Positions 24,446 to 37,485 are shown, counted from the first letter of the stretch. The stretch: DNA of 64,000 nt from Sepiola atlantica (GCA_963556195.1 OY744533.1:51407808-51471807); one strand, 5' to 3'. Program-made: numbers and translations. Notes: generated by a model from the sequence alone, not told the origin.

Positions 24446-24693
24446 AGTAATTAATCTACTGGCACACAGTTGCTTTATTTACAGATTCAGGGGAGAGGGT
24501 TGAGTCGTTTATTTTTCTAAGTTATTTCAGATATTTTATTTTGTAAAACTTTACTGGTGTAATTGTTCATTAAGTAAGATTGAACTCGGGGGGGGGGGGT
24601 ACGTTTTACCTAGATTAGTTGTTTCGGTTTTTACAGTAAGATTTACTTCACGTGTGACAAGAGTAGGAAATCATTTGTTATTGATAAAAATAA
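24446..24693. other. Non-coding spacer with poly(G)
   Basis: A G12 run lies at 24588-24599; nothing else was recognised. Confidence 0.4.
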
Positions 24694-25165
24694 ATTACTC
24701 AGTCACTATCCAGGTTTATCGTCTATGTTCCCTTTGGTTGTCCTTATGCTAAGTCTCCAATGATCATGATTGTAGGGATTGACTGTATCCATTTGCCACT
24801 GTTTATGGTCTTGCCTGATGGTTTCTTTCCACGTCTCCTTAGGGTGCCCAGCTTTCTTTTTGCTGTCCAGCCTTAGGTCTCTGCATGCGCTGATATACTC
24901 CTTGCTTCTTTCAACATGCCGGAACCAGCGAAGACTGTTTGCCCTTATTAGGACATCAAGTTTTGGGATGTCCAATTTCTCAAGTAGAGTGTCTTACCTA
25001 ATGTTCTGGATCTGGTCTGGCTAATCATTGCCCTGTCATTTCTCTGGAGTCGAGTAAGTGAGACCTGAGTGAAGGCTCAACACTCACTGCCATACAACAT
25101 CACACTTCTTACGCAGCTATCATAGACCTTACCCCTGGTAATAATTGGGATGGCTAATTACTAGT
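24694..25165 (-). mobile_element. LINE C-terminus; family C
   Basis: The minus strand reads, in pieces, a VYDSCVRSVMLYGSEC block, then LTRLQRNDRAMI, then (after a frameshift) LRWFRHVERSKEYISACRDL, then GHPKETWKETIRQDHKQW and DHWRLSIRTT. This order is typical of the far C-terminus of RTE/Ingi-like non-LTR elements. One in-frame stop and at least one frameshift show it is inactive. A related relic is at 13440-13720. Confidence 0.8.
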
Positions 25166-25344
25166 TACAAATATTTCTTATCACTAGATAAATAACGTTT
25201 ATCACTAGTTTTTGTTAAATTTAAAATTTAATTCACCCCTAAAAATTATAGACCGAGGCACAGAGATGGTGCGTATATGTTAAATATACAAATTTTAATA
25301 TAAAAATTCAAGTATTAGCAAAGAAAAAGATTATTTTTTGTCAT
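25166..25344. other. A/T-rich spacer
   Basis: Nothing was recognised. Confidence 0.4.
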
Positions 25345-25995
25345 CATCATATTCAGTTTAACATCAGTTTTACATGCTGACATGTGTTGGACGGCTTTTA
25401 GAAATTGACTTCCAAACTAACCTATCTCTGGACTGGTCTTTATCCCTCTCTCAAGTCCATCCTTATCACGTCCTCCCATGTTTTCCTTGGTCCTTCCCTG
25501 TCAACTGACCCTTCTACCTCAACTGTTCTACATCTACTAACCCAATAACTCTCATCCATTCTTTCAACGTGGCCATACCAACAAAGTCACCTGTTCTGCA
25601 CACATCTCCTTATACAATGCAGATTTAATCTTCCACTGAGGTCATCAGATCTAAGCCTGTCTTTAACACTCACATTACACATCCATCATATTATTCTCAT
25701 ATAATTTATTTCCATGCAACAGATGTTCTGATCTCTCACTTACCAGCTTTCACTTCCATATAGCATCACACTGCACAGACATGCCTGATAGACTCTTCCG
25801 TTAGTCGAAAATGATAACGCTCTCTGCTGGTTAGTAATGGCAGAAGTTCCCTGAACTTACTCCATCCACTCGTAAGTCTTGCAATCACACTAGCACCTGC
25901 TCCTCCCTGTGTTCCAATAGTATCACCAAGGTAGCAAAACTTGTGAATAACCTCAATAGCTTCGCCATCCAAATATACTTTCTTCACATTTGAAT
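25345..25995 (-). mobile_element. LINE 3' end; family A
   Basis: On the minus strand the frame 25766-26032 keeps KVYLDGEAIEVIHKFCYLGD, a TIGTQGGAGASVIARL block and WSKFRELLPLLTS. The rest of the C-terminus and the CATGTGTTGGACGG-type 3' end follow toward 25345, where a CATCATCAT tail marks the terminus. This is the same family as 2021-2697, with several stops downstream. It abuts a solo LTR at 26036. Confidence 0.8.
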
Positions 25996-26035
25996 TCTCA
26001 ATTAGAAAGTTTAAACTAGAAAATTGTTGCACTTT

Positions 26036-26470
26036 CGTTTACTGAGTGTGTATAAACCATTATACACCCATCAGGAACGTAGGTTCTGGATAGTCTTCTG
26101 ACAAAAAAACACTTGGACACCAAAGTTGATTTATAATAAAGGTTTATTTCAAAGAGAAGAACAGTCACAGAAAAAAATCAGCAAGATGAGCTACTTGTGT
26201 ACGCATGAGAGAGAGAGAGAGACGAACAGATAAATAGATGGATAGCTTGTCTTGCTACACCTAGTTACATTGCATTGTGCCCCCCCCCCCTCTCCATTTG
26301 GGACGGCGCCATGGACATTTCTTCTCCGCTTGAAGTGTTACCAGAAAAGAGATAGTAAATCTCCATCGGAAACTCATGTGGTTTCGTTGACTTCTTTTCT
26401 GGGGGTCACCTCATACCCTTAGATGTCACTTTAATTTTTCCGTTCAAATAACTGCTTTTGTTATGTAACA
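26036..26470 (+). mobile_element. Solo LTR (LTR family 1, copy 1)
   Basis: About 435 bases are shared with 49876-50239 and 58451-58890. The left part has GTGTATAAACCATTATACAC, a TATAAA motif inside a small hairpin. The right end is TGTTATGTAACA, that is, ending in CA. The TG start is lost or diverged in this copy. No internal retroelement sequence follows the right end, so it looks like a solo LTR. The link to the Gypsy-like fragments at 59-61 kb is only by proximity of another copy. Confidence 0.6.
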
Positions 26471-28041
26471 GAATTATCTCTTACTTTTAAGTGTTTCTAA
26501 AAATAGAGTCTAGTATTTATATTGAAAATCGATCAATACCATGATGGGAACTATGTTACTTTCAATGTTTTTTGTTTTTTTCCCTACAAATAATCTTCAG
26601 AGTATGTTGATGTGCTTTAGGCAGGCATTGGATGGGGAAAGCATGGAAAGTGGACACAGATAATTTTCATCTATAATATAAATAGACTCGCAAAAATATG
26701 TGCCCAGAGTGTGCATATTTTTATGAGTATGAAATTCTTCTCAGATTTCAGAAAATAAAAATGTGAGAATATAAAGTAATATTTTGGAGAACTGTGACAT
26801 AGTTTTAGTTACAGACATGCAGACACAAAACCTCTACTATATTTTCTTTGTTCATTTTAATAATTTTATTATATACAAATTTGCGTAGTTAGAGAATATT
26901 ATTTGTAAATGCTTGGCAGCGAGGTAAAAAAAAAATTAATACATAACAAAGAGTTAATCTATCTCTCTCTCTCTCTCTGTCTGTCTGTGCAACATCAGGT
27001 CGTTTTTTACTCTCTGTATTCATCACTTAATCACTCCCCCCTAGTTTTTTGCCTATGGCAGGCTTTCATCAACACACTTACAGACGAAGAGTGGGTGTTT
27101 GTTTTTTATTTTGTTTCTTTATCTCTTATTTTCCTCCATAATAAATCGCGGCTAGTTTCCGAACGACAAGGAGATTTTTCATGAGGCAGATAAATTCCTG
27201 AAGACAGTCGTATTTTGATTGCTGATTCTGCTAATGACAAGGGCACAAAAATGTCTACACAAGTCGCATCCCATATTTGTCATTTGCAAAGGGAAGCCCC
27301 ATCGAGCTGTTTGTCAACCTCTGTCGAAACCAACTGGTTTGAGGATCGCCAGTAAGTCAGCCATGTCTAGGGTTCGTTAGACGATATCATAGTGAGCACT
27401 GCGTCTAGGGAATATACTAGCAGTCCTTCTACATGAAAGGGTGTGAAGTCAGTATAAGTCGACCGACTGATCACAGGCGCCACCTGTGGGTGCTTTTGAA
27501 TTAAAATACCTTCTGATTAATTTCTAATCGAACCTGGCATCATTGAACTATTTAATAAACAGTTTAATGATGATTTTTGTATCGACCTTTCAAAAGTCTA
27601 AGAATTCGATTTGCTTTGTACAATTTATTTTGTGCTATAACTTGTGTAAGTTTGCTAGAATTTCCAAAGAATGATCAACAAATCTAATACACAGAATGTC
27701 TATAACTCAACGAAATATGTTAGAAAGAACGAATTCTGCTCAACTATACTACCCTCAACTTTATAATAAAGACCAAGGTGTATTTATATATATATGTACT
27801 TTCATCCCATCATGCAAAAGTTAGCGAGTAAACCCCCCCCCCCCCCGACAAAATCATTTCAAATGGTGAGGGGAAGTGAGAAAGTGGTGGGTGTTTTTTC
27901 TTTAGGTCATCAGAAATGATAATTTATATATGAAAATTAAATTACTGACAATTCTATCATTTTATATGAATATTTTTGTAGTGAGCGTGAACACTGGCGA
28001 AGCATCCCCCCCCCCCGTCATTTTTGATGGAGGGTGTACAC
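26471..28041. other. Non-coding stretch with simple repeats
   Basis: Contains (CT)n(CTGT)n at about 26960-26990, poly(C) at 27833-27846 and 28006-28016, and unrecognised sequence around 27190-27480. No gene was seen. Confidence 0.4.
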
Positions 28042-28043
28042 TA

Positions 28044-28106
<63 letters not shown>
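28042..28106. repeat. Compound (TG)n(TA)n microsatellite
   Basis: A GTGTGTGT run passes directly into a long TATATA run. Confidence 0.9.
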
Positions 28107-28107
<1 letters not shown>

Positions 28108-28945
28108 TCATAAAGTAAGGTATATGTTTATGTATTTGTATGTATAGGGTTCACTCTTAAACTAATTAACCAAACTTTTATAGAATTTTGGAACACAACT
28201 GGGCTATATTTAGTTTAATTTGGTTTTATGCAAACGGGGGGTGGGGGGCTCTGTGAAAATTTAGATGCTTCTGATTTCTGTGAAATTCTAACAATAGAAC
28301 TCAATAGATATTCCATGAATTTCAGTATTTTTTGAGTATTTTAAAAGGATTTTAGGGAGCATAATATGGGCACAACCTCCAATTTGAAAATTTACAGATC
28401 AAATTTGCATTTTATACATACTTATTAGATACCAATTAAGCAATATTCTCTGAATTTCAATTTCTTCTTAAACCCCTTAATCTTAAGACTAAGAAGAGCC
28501 TTAAATTTTAGACATTTTCTAAAATTTAAATAATGCAATGAATTTTGATCAAAATTAAAATAAGGATTCTAAACACAAGGTTTAGTATTATTATATTTTG
28601 ATTTTAATCTTTGTAAGGCGACATAAAAGTGATGTAAAACTGTTCTGTCTGAGGAATTAATTTTACCCGTCCTAAGACGGGTATTCTTGAGATTAAAAAT
28701 TGGGGAATATTTATTAATTTATGTCTATTGTTAAAATTTCACAAAAATTGGAAGTATCTGAATTTTCACGAATTGGCCTCTGTCTCTTTTTTCAAAACTA
28801 AATTAAACTAAATATAGCCCATATTACGACCCCTTATGCCTAACAGCTGTGTTCCAAAAGTCATAATGATCGGTTTAGTTTAGGAATGAATCCTATACAT
28901 ACAAATATATAAACATATACACATACCTAACTTTATACATATATA
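28107..28945. mobile_element. Foldback (long inverted repeat) element F, near-complete copy
   Basis: The outer roughly 250 bases at each side are imperfect inverted copies. The left side has GTATATGTTTATGTATTTGT, TTTGGAACACAACTG and CTATATTTAGTTTAATTTGG; all recur inverted near 28790-28940. The A/T-rich centre has no reading frame of note. Related copies are at 33390-33945 and, interrupted, at 61415-63345. This fits a non-autonomous foldback element about 840 bases long. Confidence 0.8.
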
Positions 28946-30999
28946 TATATATATATTATTGCATTTTCATCAGCAGAAGCTGCTGGTAGGATTTACCAGG
29001 ACACCTGCTTCTCTTGTATGTGTGTATGTGTGTTTATGTATGAAAGAGGATAATATCAGATTAAGTGGATCAAGCTTTTAAGCTGTGATCAATTTCTCTA
29101 TTTTTTTCTCAGTTTTATGAATGTTCGCATGCACTTTTCCAACACTTATTGAACCGTTTGTATAATTTACAACCGGAAAAAGCATCTTTTGAAACTAAAG
29201 TTGATTTAAAAAGAAAAATATGAAATGAATTTTGATTAGTGAATTTTTTTGCAATGTAGTTATATAATAATCACTTTCCTCCTTAGTTCGTATAACCATT
29301 ATTGTTACGTTCTCAACTTTGTGCCATACATGCTGCCATAACCAAGTTGCCGTAATTACAGAAACATAAAAGTTCATAAACTGTTATCCATACGTTGGTA
29401 GATGCATGTTTTTTCTTTGTATGCACTTCTAAATGATCCTTCCAGACTGAGTTTGCCATCCTGTAATTAAAGCTTCTTATTTATACTTAAAATCAAGACT
29501 AAATTGATTTAGAACTGATGGAAGACAGTGGTCATTTGTTCAATGTGATCTACGTTCTAAATCACTGACCTGTGGGGGTGAGTAATCCGAACGCCTTGCG
29601 TGCTTCCTAATGGACTATCTTCTCTATCACCCTCTCTTTGAGCTATGTGATGTCATCCGTTTCTAGTACATTCCAACCACCTAACCAATTTTCAACTCGG
29701 GATCATCAAGTTAACCTCACCTAACTTCTCAGCTGTTTTTCAGTTTCTTATAAGTCTCAAATAACTAAATTATGTTATATGGGATCTACCGTTCAATATC
29801 TAACATTATTACCTGTTACTCCCTATTCGCACACAGCTAATTTCTCTTTATCTGTATAATATATTGTTAACCCTCCCCCCTCTCCCGTATTTGACCCAAA
29901 GAAATGTATACTTTAAAAAGAAAATGTTTTTACTTAGAGAATTCCATGTCAGGAATAATGTCGAATGTGGATATAGCTTTGAATATTGTAAACAATAAAT
30001 TTAACAGCAAACTACTCACCCCCACAGGTCAGCCTGACGATTCCCTACTGGGATAAAAGGCGGAAGCCTCTGTGTAGCTTAATTGCCATGAATATATTTT
30101 CATAACTTATATATATATATAAAAAGGAAATAGGATAATAAAAATTACTATTACCTTCCTTGAAAATTAATGAAAATCTAACAAAGGTTTTAGAAGTTAT
30201 CCTTTTTTTTTCATTACATAGTTTTAATTAATATTAATATCGACAAAACTACTGCGTATATATAATAGAAAATAGAACAATAACATTTACGAATGAATAA
30301 CACAGAATAATAATTCTTACATTATCTTGCAATTAATTTGAGCAACACATTTCTTAGAAGAATGAAGGATTTCTCCACCATATGATCGTCATGATCGTCC
30401 AGTGACTGAAAGATCATTGGAGGGAAAAGAATTACTTATTTTAAGTGCATTGCTTAATTATAATTTTTAATAAGTCTAATCACTTGGCCAATCTCTGCCA
30501 AGACAGAATTCAAAATCACCCCAAGATCCTATCAGCCTTGTATATGTGATGTCTGACAGTCTAAATGCATCAATCTTACCGACCCTTTCGTGACCCCTCT
30601 GTGAAACATTTCCTGTTTTCCAACATAACTACCATATATATCTCACAAATATATACTAGCTAATATCTACTAGCAAACCTACCCACATCAATAATTGACA
30701 AAATAAAAGATATCGTTTATAGGCTAGTTATTGACAAAGTATATGCCTACGAAGCAAATTAATCTACGAATAGTTTACATGCAAAACATGAGCGATTTCG
30801 ACATAAAATAAACAAGGGTTGACATACCGTAAATTGCAACAAACATTTTTCCGGGATTTCTTATTGGTTTAATATCTGATATCTAAAAGATACTAGAAAT
30901 CCATGTTCTAACCCAAGGAGATAAAATCATGATGTCTAACTCTGTAAAAATATTTGAAAAAAAAAAAAATGATTAAATTTTACGGATTAAGTCAAAGTT
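28946..30999. other. Non-coding stretch with a distant 19-base inverted pair
   Basis: No gene was recognised. TGACCTGTGGGGGTGAGTA at about 29566-29584 recurs inverted at about 30011-30030, possibly marking a small element. A TA run lies near 30108. The rest is A/T-rich. Confidence 0.4.
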
Positions 31000-31575
31000 G
31001 AACATTGGAACACAGGGAGGAGCAGGTGATAGTGTGATTGCAAGAATTAGGAGTGGATGGAGTAAGTTCAGGGAACCTTGCCATTAATAATCAGCAGATC
31101 ATTACTACTATCGACCAAGGGAAGAGTCTATTAGGCATGTGTACATAATGTGATGTATGGAAGTGAAAGCTGGCCAGTGAGGGTTAAGGATATATGTTGC
31201 ATGGAGAGAATATGATGGATATGTAATGTGACTTTTAAAGACAGGTTTAGATCTGATTACACTAGAGAAAGATTAAATCTGTAGAGTATAGGGAGATGTG
31301 TTCAAAACAGGAGACTTTGATCGTATGGCCACGTTGAAAGATACAATGAGAGTTCTTGGTTTAATAGTTGTAGAACAGTTGAGATAGCAGGGTCAGTTCA
31401 CAAGGGAAGACTAAGGAAAACATGGGAGGAAGTGATAAGGATGAACTTGAGAGAAAGAGGGATAACAAAAAAAAACTTGGACAGAGATAGGTTAACTTAC
31501 AAGTCAATTTCTAGAAGTTGTCCAACATATGCCAGCATGTAAAACGGATGTTAAACCGAATATGATGACGAAACA
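31000..31575 (+). mobile_element. LINE 3' end; family A
   Basis: Plus-strand pieces correspond to the ..TIG..GGAGDSVIARIRSGWSKFRE.. region and then the usual C-terminal blocks (WPVRV, RRWMC-like, WEEVIRMNLRE, YKSISRSCPTYASM), ending in AACCGAATATGATGACG. Many stops are present. It is 5'-truncated just before the ..TIG.. block. Confidence 0.75.
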
Positions 31576-32330
31576 AAAGTCGGGCAACACTTGTTAACCC
31601 TGCTACTTTTTGATCATACTCTTTTGTTGTTGTTGTTGTTACATTCCCTGTACGTTATCTCAGTCTTATAAAACGTTGTCTACTTGTCTTGCACCCACAC
31701 AGTTAATAATTCCTCTTAGGTTTTCTTTTGTTGTAAATCAATTCTCGTCTTTACCATCTTTGTAGTGCCAAATAGGTAGAGGAATGGCAGGTGGGGGTGG
31801 ACGTCGCTGGCTGGTTCTTCAGAGTGTCTATTTTCTGTCTTGGACACTCTCCATGCATTTCTGTTGTTCACAGCAAACTAAGTAACTACCGGGTTTTTGT
31901 TCTCTTTGAATATCTCGTGTGCTTTTAAAGAGGAGAACAATTAAGTAGATGCTGTGCGTTATCATGTACCCATCACCTAAGCATTTTCGTAGCGGCATGT
32001 TTATAACGAAAGCAGGTGTGTGCTTGGTGTTTGACTTGTTTTTTGTTTTTTTGTTTTTTAACTATTGTTCTGGCCAATTAGGAAAATCTGAGAAGCCTAA
32101 AAAAAAAAAAAAATAAATACAGAAAAATGTGGTTTGAAAATTCTGTTGTCTTTTGTAGTGTATTGCAATAAATAACGGGATCCTTCAGATATGATTGTAT
32201 ACTGTTGTCTATTTAATGTGGAAAACGTGTCAAAGGTACAAAAGTCTTCATGATAGATTTTTCAGTGAATACACACTATCTTATCTTGTTGCATCTCACT
32301 TCAATTGACCTCTCTCTTACTTTACCTACT
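31576..32330. other. Non-coding stretch
   Basis: No gene was recognised. A short (TTG)n run lies near 31625. Confidence 0.4.
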
Positions 32331-32757
32331 CCCGTCCTTTCTCCCGTCCTTTCTCCCGTCCTTTCTCCCGTCCTTTCTTCCGTCTCTCTGCCGCCCTTTC
32401 TTCCGTCTCTCTGCCGCCCTTTCTTCCGTCTCTCTGCCGCCCTTTCTTCCGTCTCTCTGCCGCCCTTTCTTCCGTCTCTCTGCCGCCCTTTCTTCCGTCT
32501 CTCTGCCGCCCTTTCTTCCGTCTCTCTGCCGCCCTTTCTTCCGTCTCTCTGCCGCCCTTTCTTCCGTCTCTCTGCCGCCCTTTCTTCCGTCTCTCTGCCG
32601 CCCTTTCTTCCGTCTCTCTGCCGCCCTTTCTTCCGTCTCTCTGCCGCCCTTTCTTCCGTCTCTCTGCCGCCCTTTCTTCCGTCTCTCTGCCGCCCTTTCT
32701 TCCGTCTCTCTGCCGCCCTTTCTTCCGTCTCTCTGCCGCCCTTTCTTCCGTCTCTCT
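32331..32757 (+). repeat. Pyrimidine minisatellite, 23-base unit
   Basis: A TTTCTCCCGTCC prelude (32338-32380) is followed by about 16 nearly perfect copies of a 23-base unit of the form CCCTTTCTTCCGTCTCTCTGCCG. The array is free of A on the + strand, so the apparent 172- and 189-codon frames (LPPFLPSLCRPFFRLSAALS-type) are artefacts. The orientation is the same (pyrimidines on +) as in the other two large arrays. Confidence 0.95.
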
Positions 32758-33389
32758 TTCCTTACTATTGCTCCCCGTCTTTCATCAATTATTCATATAC
32801 AATGTATTATCCACAATAGGTAATGTGCCCCAGCATTAAATATCCCCCACAAATTATTGATATTCACCCCATTGCTTTCTTTTAAATGCGGTTACCATTT
32901 TATTTCCTCATGTCACACTTATCCAATATGAACTCTTGAATGTCCCCACTTATTTTCGTTCTCCTTTTGCTAAAAATTATTAAGATTCATTTAAGTTTGT
33001 GATTATCAAATTTATAAATAATCACAATGGATTAATTTGTCTTATTTCTCAACTAAATTTCATTTCCAATTTTAATGGTGCATTGGAGTCTAATGGGTTT
33101 TAATTTGATTCCAGGAAATGAAACAATAATCAATGGAAGTTAATTCAACTTTTTTTAATTGGTGGATTATTAGCAAGTCTTTATCCATTTCATTAGATTT
33201 GGAGCTGCTCCTGCTACTTATCCCAATATTTGAGCTGGCACCTCCCACGCCATCCGTATCTTCAATAACATGTTAAAAATGCAACAACTTTCTAAAGTAT
33301 TTTCAACTAAATCCCACAAGCAAAAGATTTGAATAAAAGAATGACCAAAATGATCGATATGTAGCAGCTTTAGCTTTCAAACAGCTAAA
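32758..33389. other. A/T-rich non-coding stretch
   Basis: Nothing was recognised. Confidence 0.4.
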
Positions 33390-33945
33390 GATATATATAC
33401 TAGTAGAATACAAGAACTGGTAAAATTAATTCCCCAAGATGAACACTTTTATGTCCCCTTATGATAATTAAAATAAGGATAAAATGATACAAAACCTTAT
33501 ATCTAGAATCCTTATTCCAATTTTTATAAAGATCCTTTACATGGTTTTGATTCTAGAAAATGTCTAAAATTTAAGGCTTAAGGGATCTTAAGAAATCGAA
33601 ATTCAAGGAATTTTGCTTAATTGGCATCTAATGACTATGGATCAAATCTGAAATATTTGAATTTTAATTGGGATGTTGTTCACATATAATGCTCTCTAAA
33701 AACTCTTTTAAATATTTCAAAGAAAGTGAATTAGGGGAATATTTATTAATTGATGTCTTAATAGATATTGTTAAAATGTCCCTAAAATTAGAGGTATCTG
33801 AATTTTCAGAAAGGGCTTCCACACCTTATTTGCCTCTTTTGCATAAAACTAGTTTAAAGGAAATATAGCTTACATTACCCATCTGTACACCTAACAGCTG
33901 TGTTCCCAAATTCATAATAATTGGTTAATTAGTTTAGGAAGTGCT
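33390..33945. mobile_element. Foldback element F, partial copy
   Basis: Shares its A/T-rich core and one outer arm with 28107-28945 and 61415-62831. Common blocks are GATTCTAGAAAATGTCTAAAATTTAA, CTAACAGCTGTGTTCC and ATTTATTAATTGATGTC. The left outer arm is missing or reduced, so this is a truncated copy. Confidence 0.7.
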
Positions 33946-34992
33946 CAATCGTAAGTCAATCAAGAGCCAATATTTATTATTTAATTTAAATACTATGCAT
34001 TATTGCATGTGCTGAAGATACCTAGATCCGAGAATTAGGAAAAATTGCGGGTTACAATAATCCAGACATTTACTTCATTTGTGTGGATGTAAATGCTTAG
34101 ATCATACAAAATCACCAGTTTCACGACAGAAACCAAAATATATCTGAAAAACTACGTAATTAATTAATATTTAATCAGCCATCTTGGATTAAGACCACAC
34201 ATGTGTTGACCTGGAGCAAAAACTTAAAAAGAAAACACCTTTTGTACAGTTCACAGGTTTATTCATATTTCTGGAAACAGAAGTAATGAACCGTGATTAT
34301 TTAAAGTACATCCAAATTTCCCACCAATGAGATGTGGAAGGGGAGTGATTTCTGATCGATAAAACACCTCCTCCCCGGGAAAGATCCAACAGAAAGAGGT
34401 GACAAAATGTGACTGTGGGAAAGGGTAGACAGCTTGACCCCGCTCCACCCCCTAATTGTAGTAGGAGTCATGACAAACAGAATCCTTACACTGGGGGGGG
34501 GGGAGGGGCTACTTCCCCCATTATACAACACTAGTTGCACAACAGTTTAGTCTACCCTACTATTTAATTCATAGCTTGAGAGAGGATATATGGATTTATA
34601 CTTTACCTAAGGCTATTAATAAAATTGATGCAGTAACCCTGACAGAACTCTGGCTCAGTTGAGTCTGTGCTTGTAAACATTACCCTTTAATGCCACTATT
34701 CATTTTTAGGGAATCTATGAAGATGCTTGCCCTTTTCTGACCATAAATCTATTTATGACAATGAGGGCACAAAGGCAATGACCCAGGCCAAAATATTGTT
34801 TTTTTTTTTTTTTAGAATTTGCGAAATGAATGTTTATATTTGTTAACAGAAACGTTAAATTTGATAAATTTGCTAGTTTTAAAAGTAATCTCTCGTGTCA
34901 GCATTTTTGTGAATGGTTTTATTAGTCCATTCAGACCCAGAAACTTTGTATAGGTTTATTGCTCGTCACTAAAAATATAAATTTACATAGCA
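33946..34992. other. Non-coding stretch
   Basis: No gene was recognised. A poly(G) run lies at 34493-34503. Minus-strand frames at 34263-34540 have no family resemblance. Confidence 0.4.
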
Positions 34993-35150
34993 ATCTTTGA
35001 AGAATACATCTCCAGCCTTCATTCAGTCTCAAAAGACCCCTGTAAGAGTGTCTGCATGAGGAGTCAATTGTGAAGCAAGTGTTGTGCAATCACCAAGCAC
35101 ATATCGCAGTACCCATGGTCACCCATTTTAGTATGCCATATGAGGAATAT
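34993..35150 (+). repeat. Dispersed repeat R5, copy 1
   Basis: TTCAGTCT..., a GACCCCTGTAA block and ATTGTGAAGCAAGTGTTGTGCAATC are shared with 63893-64000. A short inverted match (GTGAAGCAAGGGTTGTGCAAT) lies at about 39180-39225 on the minus strand. The class is unknown. Confidence 0.5.
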
Positions 35151-35309
35151 ATAGCAAAGTTATAACTGAGCCGATGTTACCCAAGTATATATATATTACC
35201 ATGTGGAGAGGTTAGAAAAATTATTTAGTGTTTCCAATTATTTTTTTAAATAGGATTTAAAAAAATTTGTTATGTACATACGAGAAGTGAGTATGCAGAG
35301 ATATTCAGA

Positions 35310-36195
35310 ATTTGTAATAAAATAAATAAGTTATTTGCAATAAAATAAGTTATTTGCAATAAAATAAGTTATTTGCAATAAGATAAATAAGTTATTTGCA
35401 ATAAGATAAATAAGTTATTTGCAATAAGATAAATAAGTTATTTGCAATAAGATAAATAAGTTATTTGCAATAAGATAAATAAGTTATTTGCAATAAGATA
35501 AATAAGTTATTTGCAATAAGATAAATAAGTTATTTGCAATAAGATAAATAAGTTATTTGCAATAAGATAAATAAGTTATTTGCAATAAGATAAATAAGTT
35601 ATTTGCAATAAGATAAATAAGTTATTTGCAATAAGATAAATAAATTAAATTATTTGCAATAAGATAATTAAATTAAATTATTTGCAATAAGATAATTAAA
35701 TTAAATTATTTGCAATAAGATAATTAAATTAAATTACTTGCAATAAGATAAATAAATAAAATTACTTGCAATAAGATAAATAAATAAAATTACTTGCAAT
35801 AAGATAAATAAATAAAATTACTTGCAATAAGATAAATAAATAAAATTACTTGCAATAAGATAAATAAATAAAATTACTTGCAATAAGATAAATAAATAAA
35901 ATTACTTGCAATAAGATAAATAAATAAAATTACTTGCAATAAGATAAATAAATAAAATTACTTGCAATAAGATAAATAAATAAAATTACTTGCAATAAGA
36001 TAAATAAATAAAATTACTTGCAATAAGATAAATAAATAAAATTACTTGCAATAAGATAAATAAATAAAATTACTTGCAATAAGATAAATAAATAAAATTA
36101 CTTGCAATAAGATAAATAAATAAAATTACTTGCAATAAGATAAATAAATAAAATTACTTGCAATAAGATAAATAAATTAAATTACTTGCAATAAA
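35310..36195. repeat. A/T satellite with unit length growing 19 to 23 to 28 bases
   Basis: All units share a (T/C)TTGCAATAA core. The left edge has AATAAAATAAGTTATTTGC units (19 bases), then about a dozen 23-base units (adding GATA). Three 28-base AATTAAATTAAATTATT-type units follow, then about 16 copies of a 28-base unit with ATAAATAAATAAAATTACTTGC. The ordered blocks record stepwise change along the array. Confidence 0.95.
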
Positions 36196-37074
36196 CTTGA
36201 AACAAATTGTTAAAAAGACCCCCTTCCGCCTAAAAATAATTGGTAAATGGTGTTTTAATTTCAGTGTCTTTAAAAGAAAACAACCTTGGATTGCTAATTG
36301 GTTGTTACTTCAGTTAAATGATGACAGCTGACGGTTAAAGAAGTTGTTTGCAATATCTCTTCAAAAAAGAACAAATAAAAAAAGCATTCTGAGATTTTAA
36401 TGACAGGTTACCTCCCACCCGTCCCCATACACATAGAAAAGATGACATTTGATTATTGCATCTCTTTTGTCATGTGACCTGAGAACAAAAACAACTTGTG
36501 ATTATCGCTTTGAAGTGTGTGAAATTTTCATTTTAATTTGTTGCTTTAAACCAGATGATTCATTATAATAGTTTTATTATTATATTGTTATGCGTGCAAA
36601 TTAGATGTACTGCTATTTTCTTTTTAGTTGACGTTTCAATAAAACATTGTTTTTAATGTATTTTTTTTTTTTTTTTTTTTAAATATATAATTAACTGAGA
36701 CTTAAACATTTTTTAAATTTCATTTTGACAAGACTCTTTAAAGACTAATGACCAATTCTAGGTTAGAATTTCTGAGGTGAGCAATTGTAATTATTTAGTT
36801 TGACTGATATTCTTAACTTTGTTGTTAATAAACACAATGGATCAGCAGCAGTATGCAGGTTTTTTTTTCTATTCTTTCTTTTGTGTTTCTTTCTTGAAGA
36901 CAAAGTGTTCACTCATTAAATTTATTTTTATTATTTTAAAATCTTACTTCTATGATCTGAAGACCTATATAAATTAAATTCATATAGATAAAAGTGATTC
37001 TTGGAGGGATAAAATTTCACTAAAAACAGACAAGCTCAATACTTAGCACTAAATAGAGCTTATATATATTTATT
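36196..37074. other. A/T-rich non-coding stretch
   Basis: Nothing was recognised apart from a T run at 36661-36680. Confidence 0.4.
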
Positions 37075-37460
37075 TCAAAAGGTTTACAATTGCTTAGAAA
37101 AATTTGAAACAATTGTAAATTATTATATATATAATTATCCACAGGCACATGGTTCACTGTCTATGGCTCATCAGTGTGACTAGACCTTGCGAGATTCGAA
37201 ACCGGGACCCCAGTGACTGAAACTCTGAACCCTATTACTAGATCACGAAAACTTGCTAACTAGTAGAAATAATTATATCACATGTAAATGTTGTCATTTA
37301 TTTATATTATTGTTTTTGTCTTTGCGATATTGATAATTGAACATATTCAAATATCTTTTTATGGGAACTCCTTTACTTAAATGCTAAGGGAGAAACATTG
37401 TTCTCTTTCACCAGTGTGATGCCCCCATATGGGAGTGTATATATTCATAAAATATAATTA
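37075..37460 (+). mobile_element. tRNA-like SINE S1, copy 1
   Basis: The sequence GAGATTCGAAACCGGGACCCC resembles a B box, and a long 3' part ends with CCATATGGGAGTGTATATAT. The same element is found inverted at 63530-63850 with matching blocks (ATAATTATCCACAG, TGAACATATTCAAATATCTT). It looks like a SINE family with a pol III-type head, but the A box is unclear. Confidence 0.55.
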
Positions 37461-37485
37461 TCCATGGACACGTGTTTCGCCGTCT

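Noticed and set aside
32250..32823. 189- and 172-codon frames with LPPFLPSLCRP repeats
   Set aside because: Translation of a 23-base minisatellite lacking A; 23 is not a multiple of three, so the peptide repeat simply cycles through frames.
35310..36195. CRISPR-like array
   Set aside because: Units are continuous tandem repeats without unique spacers, and the genome is animal.
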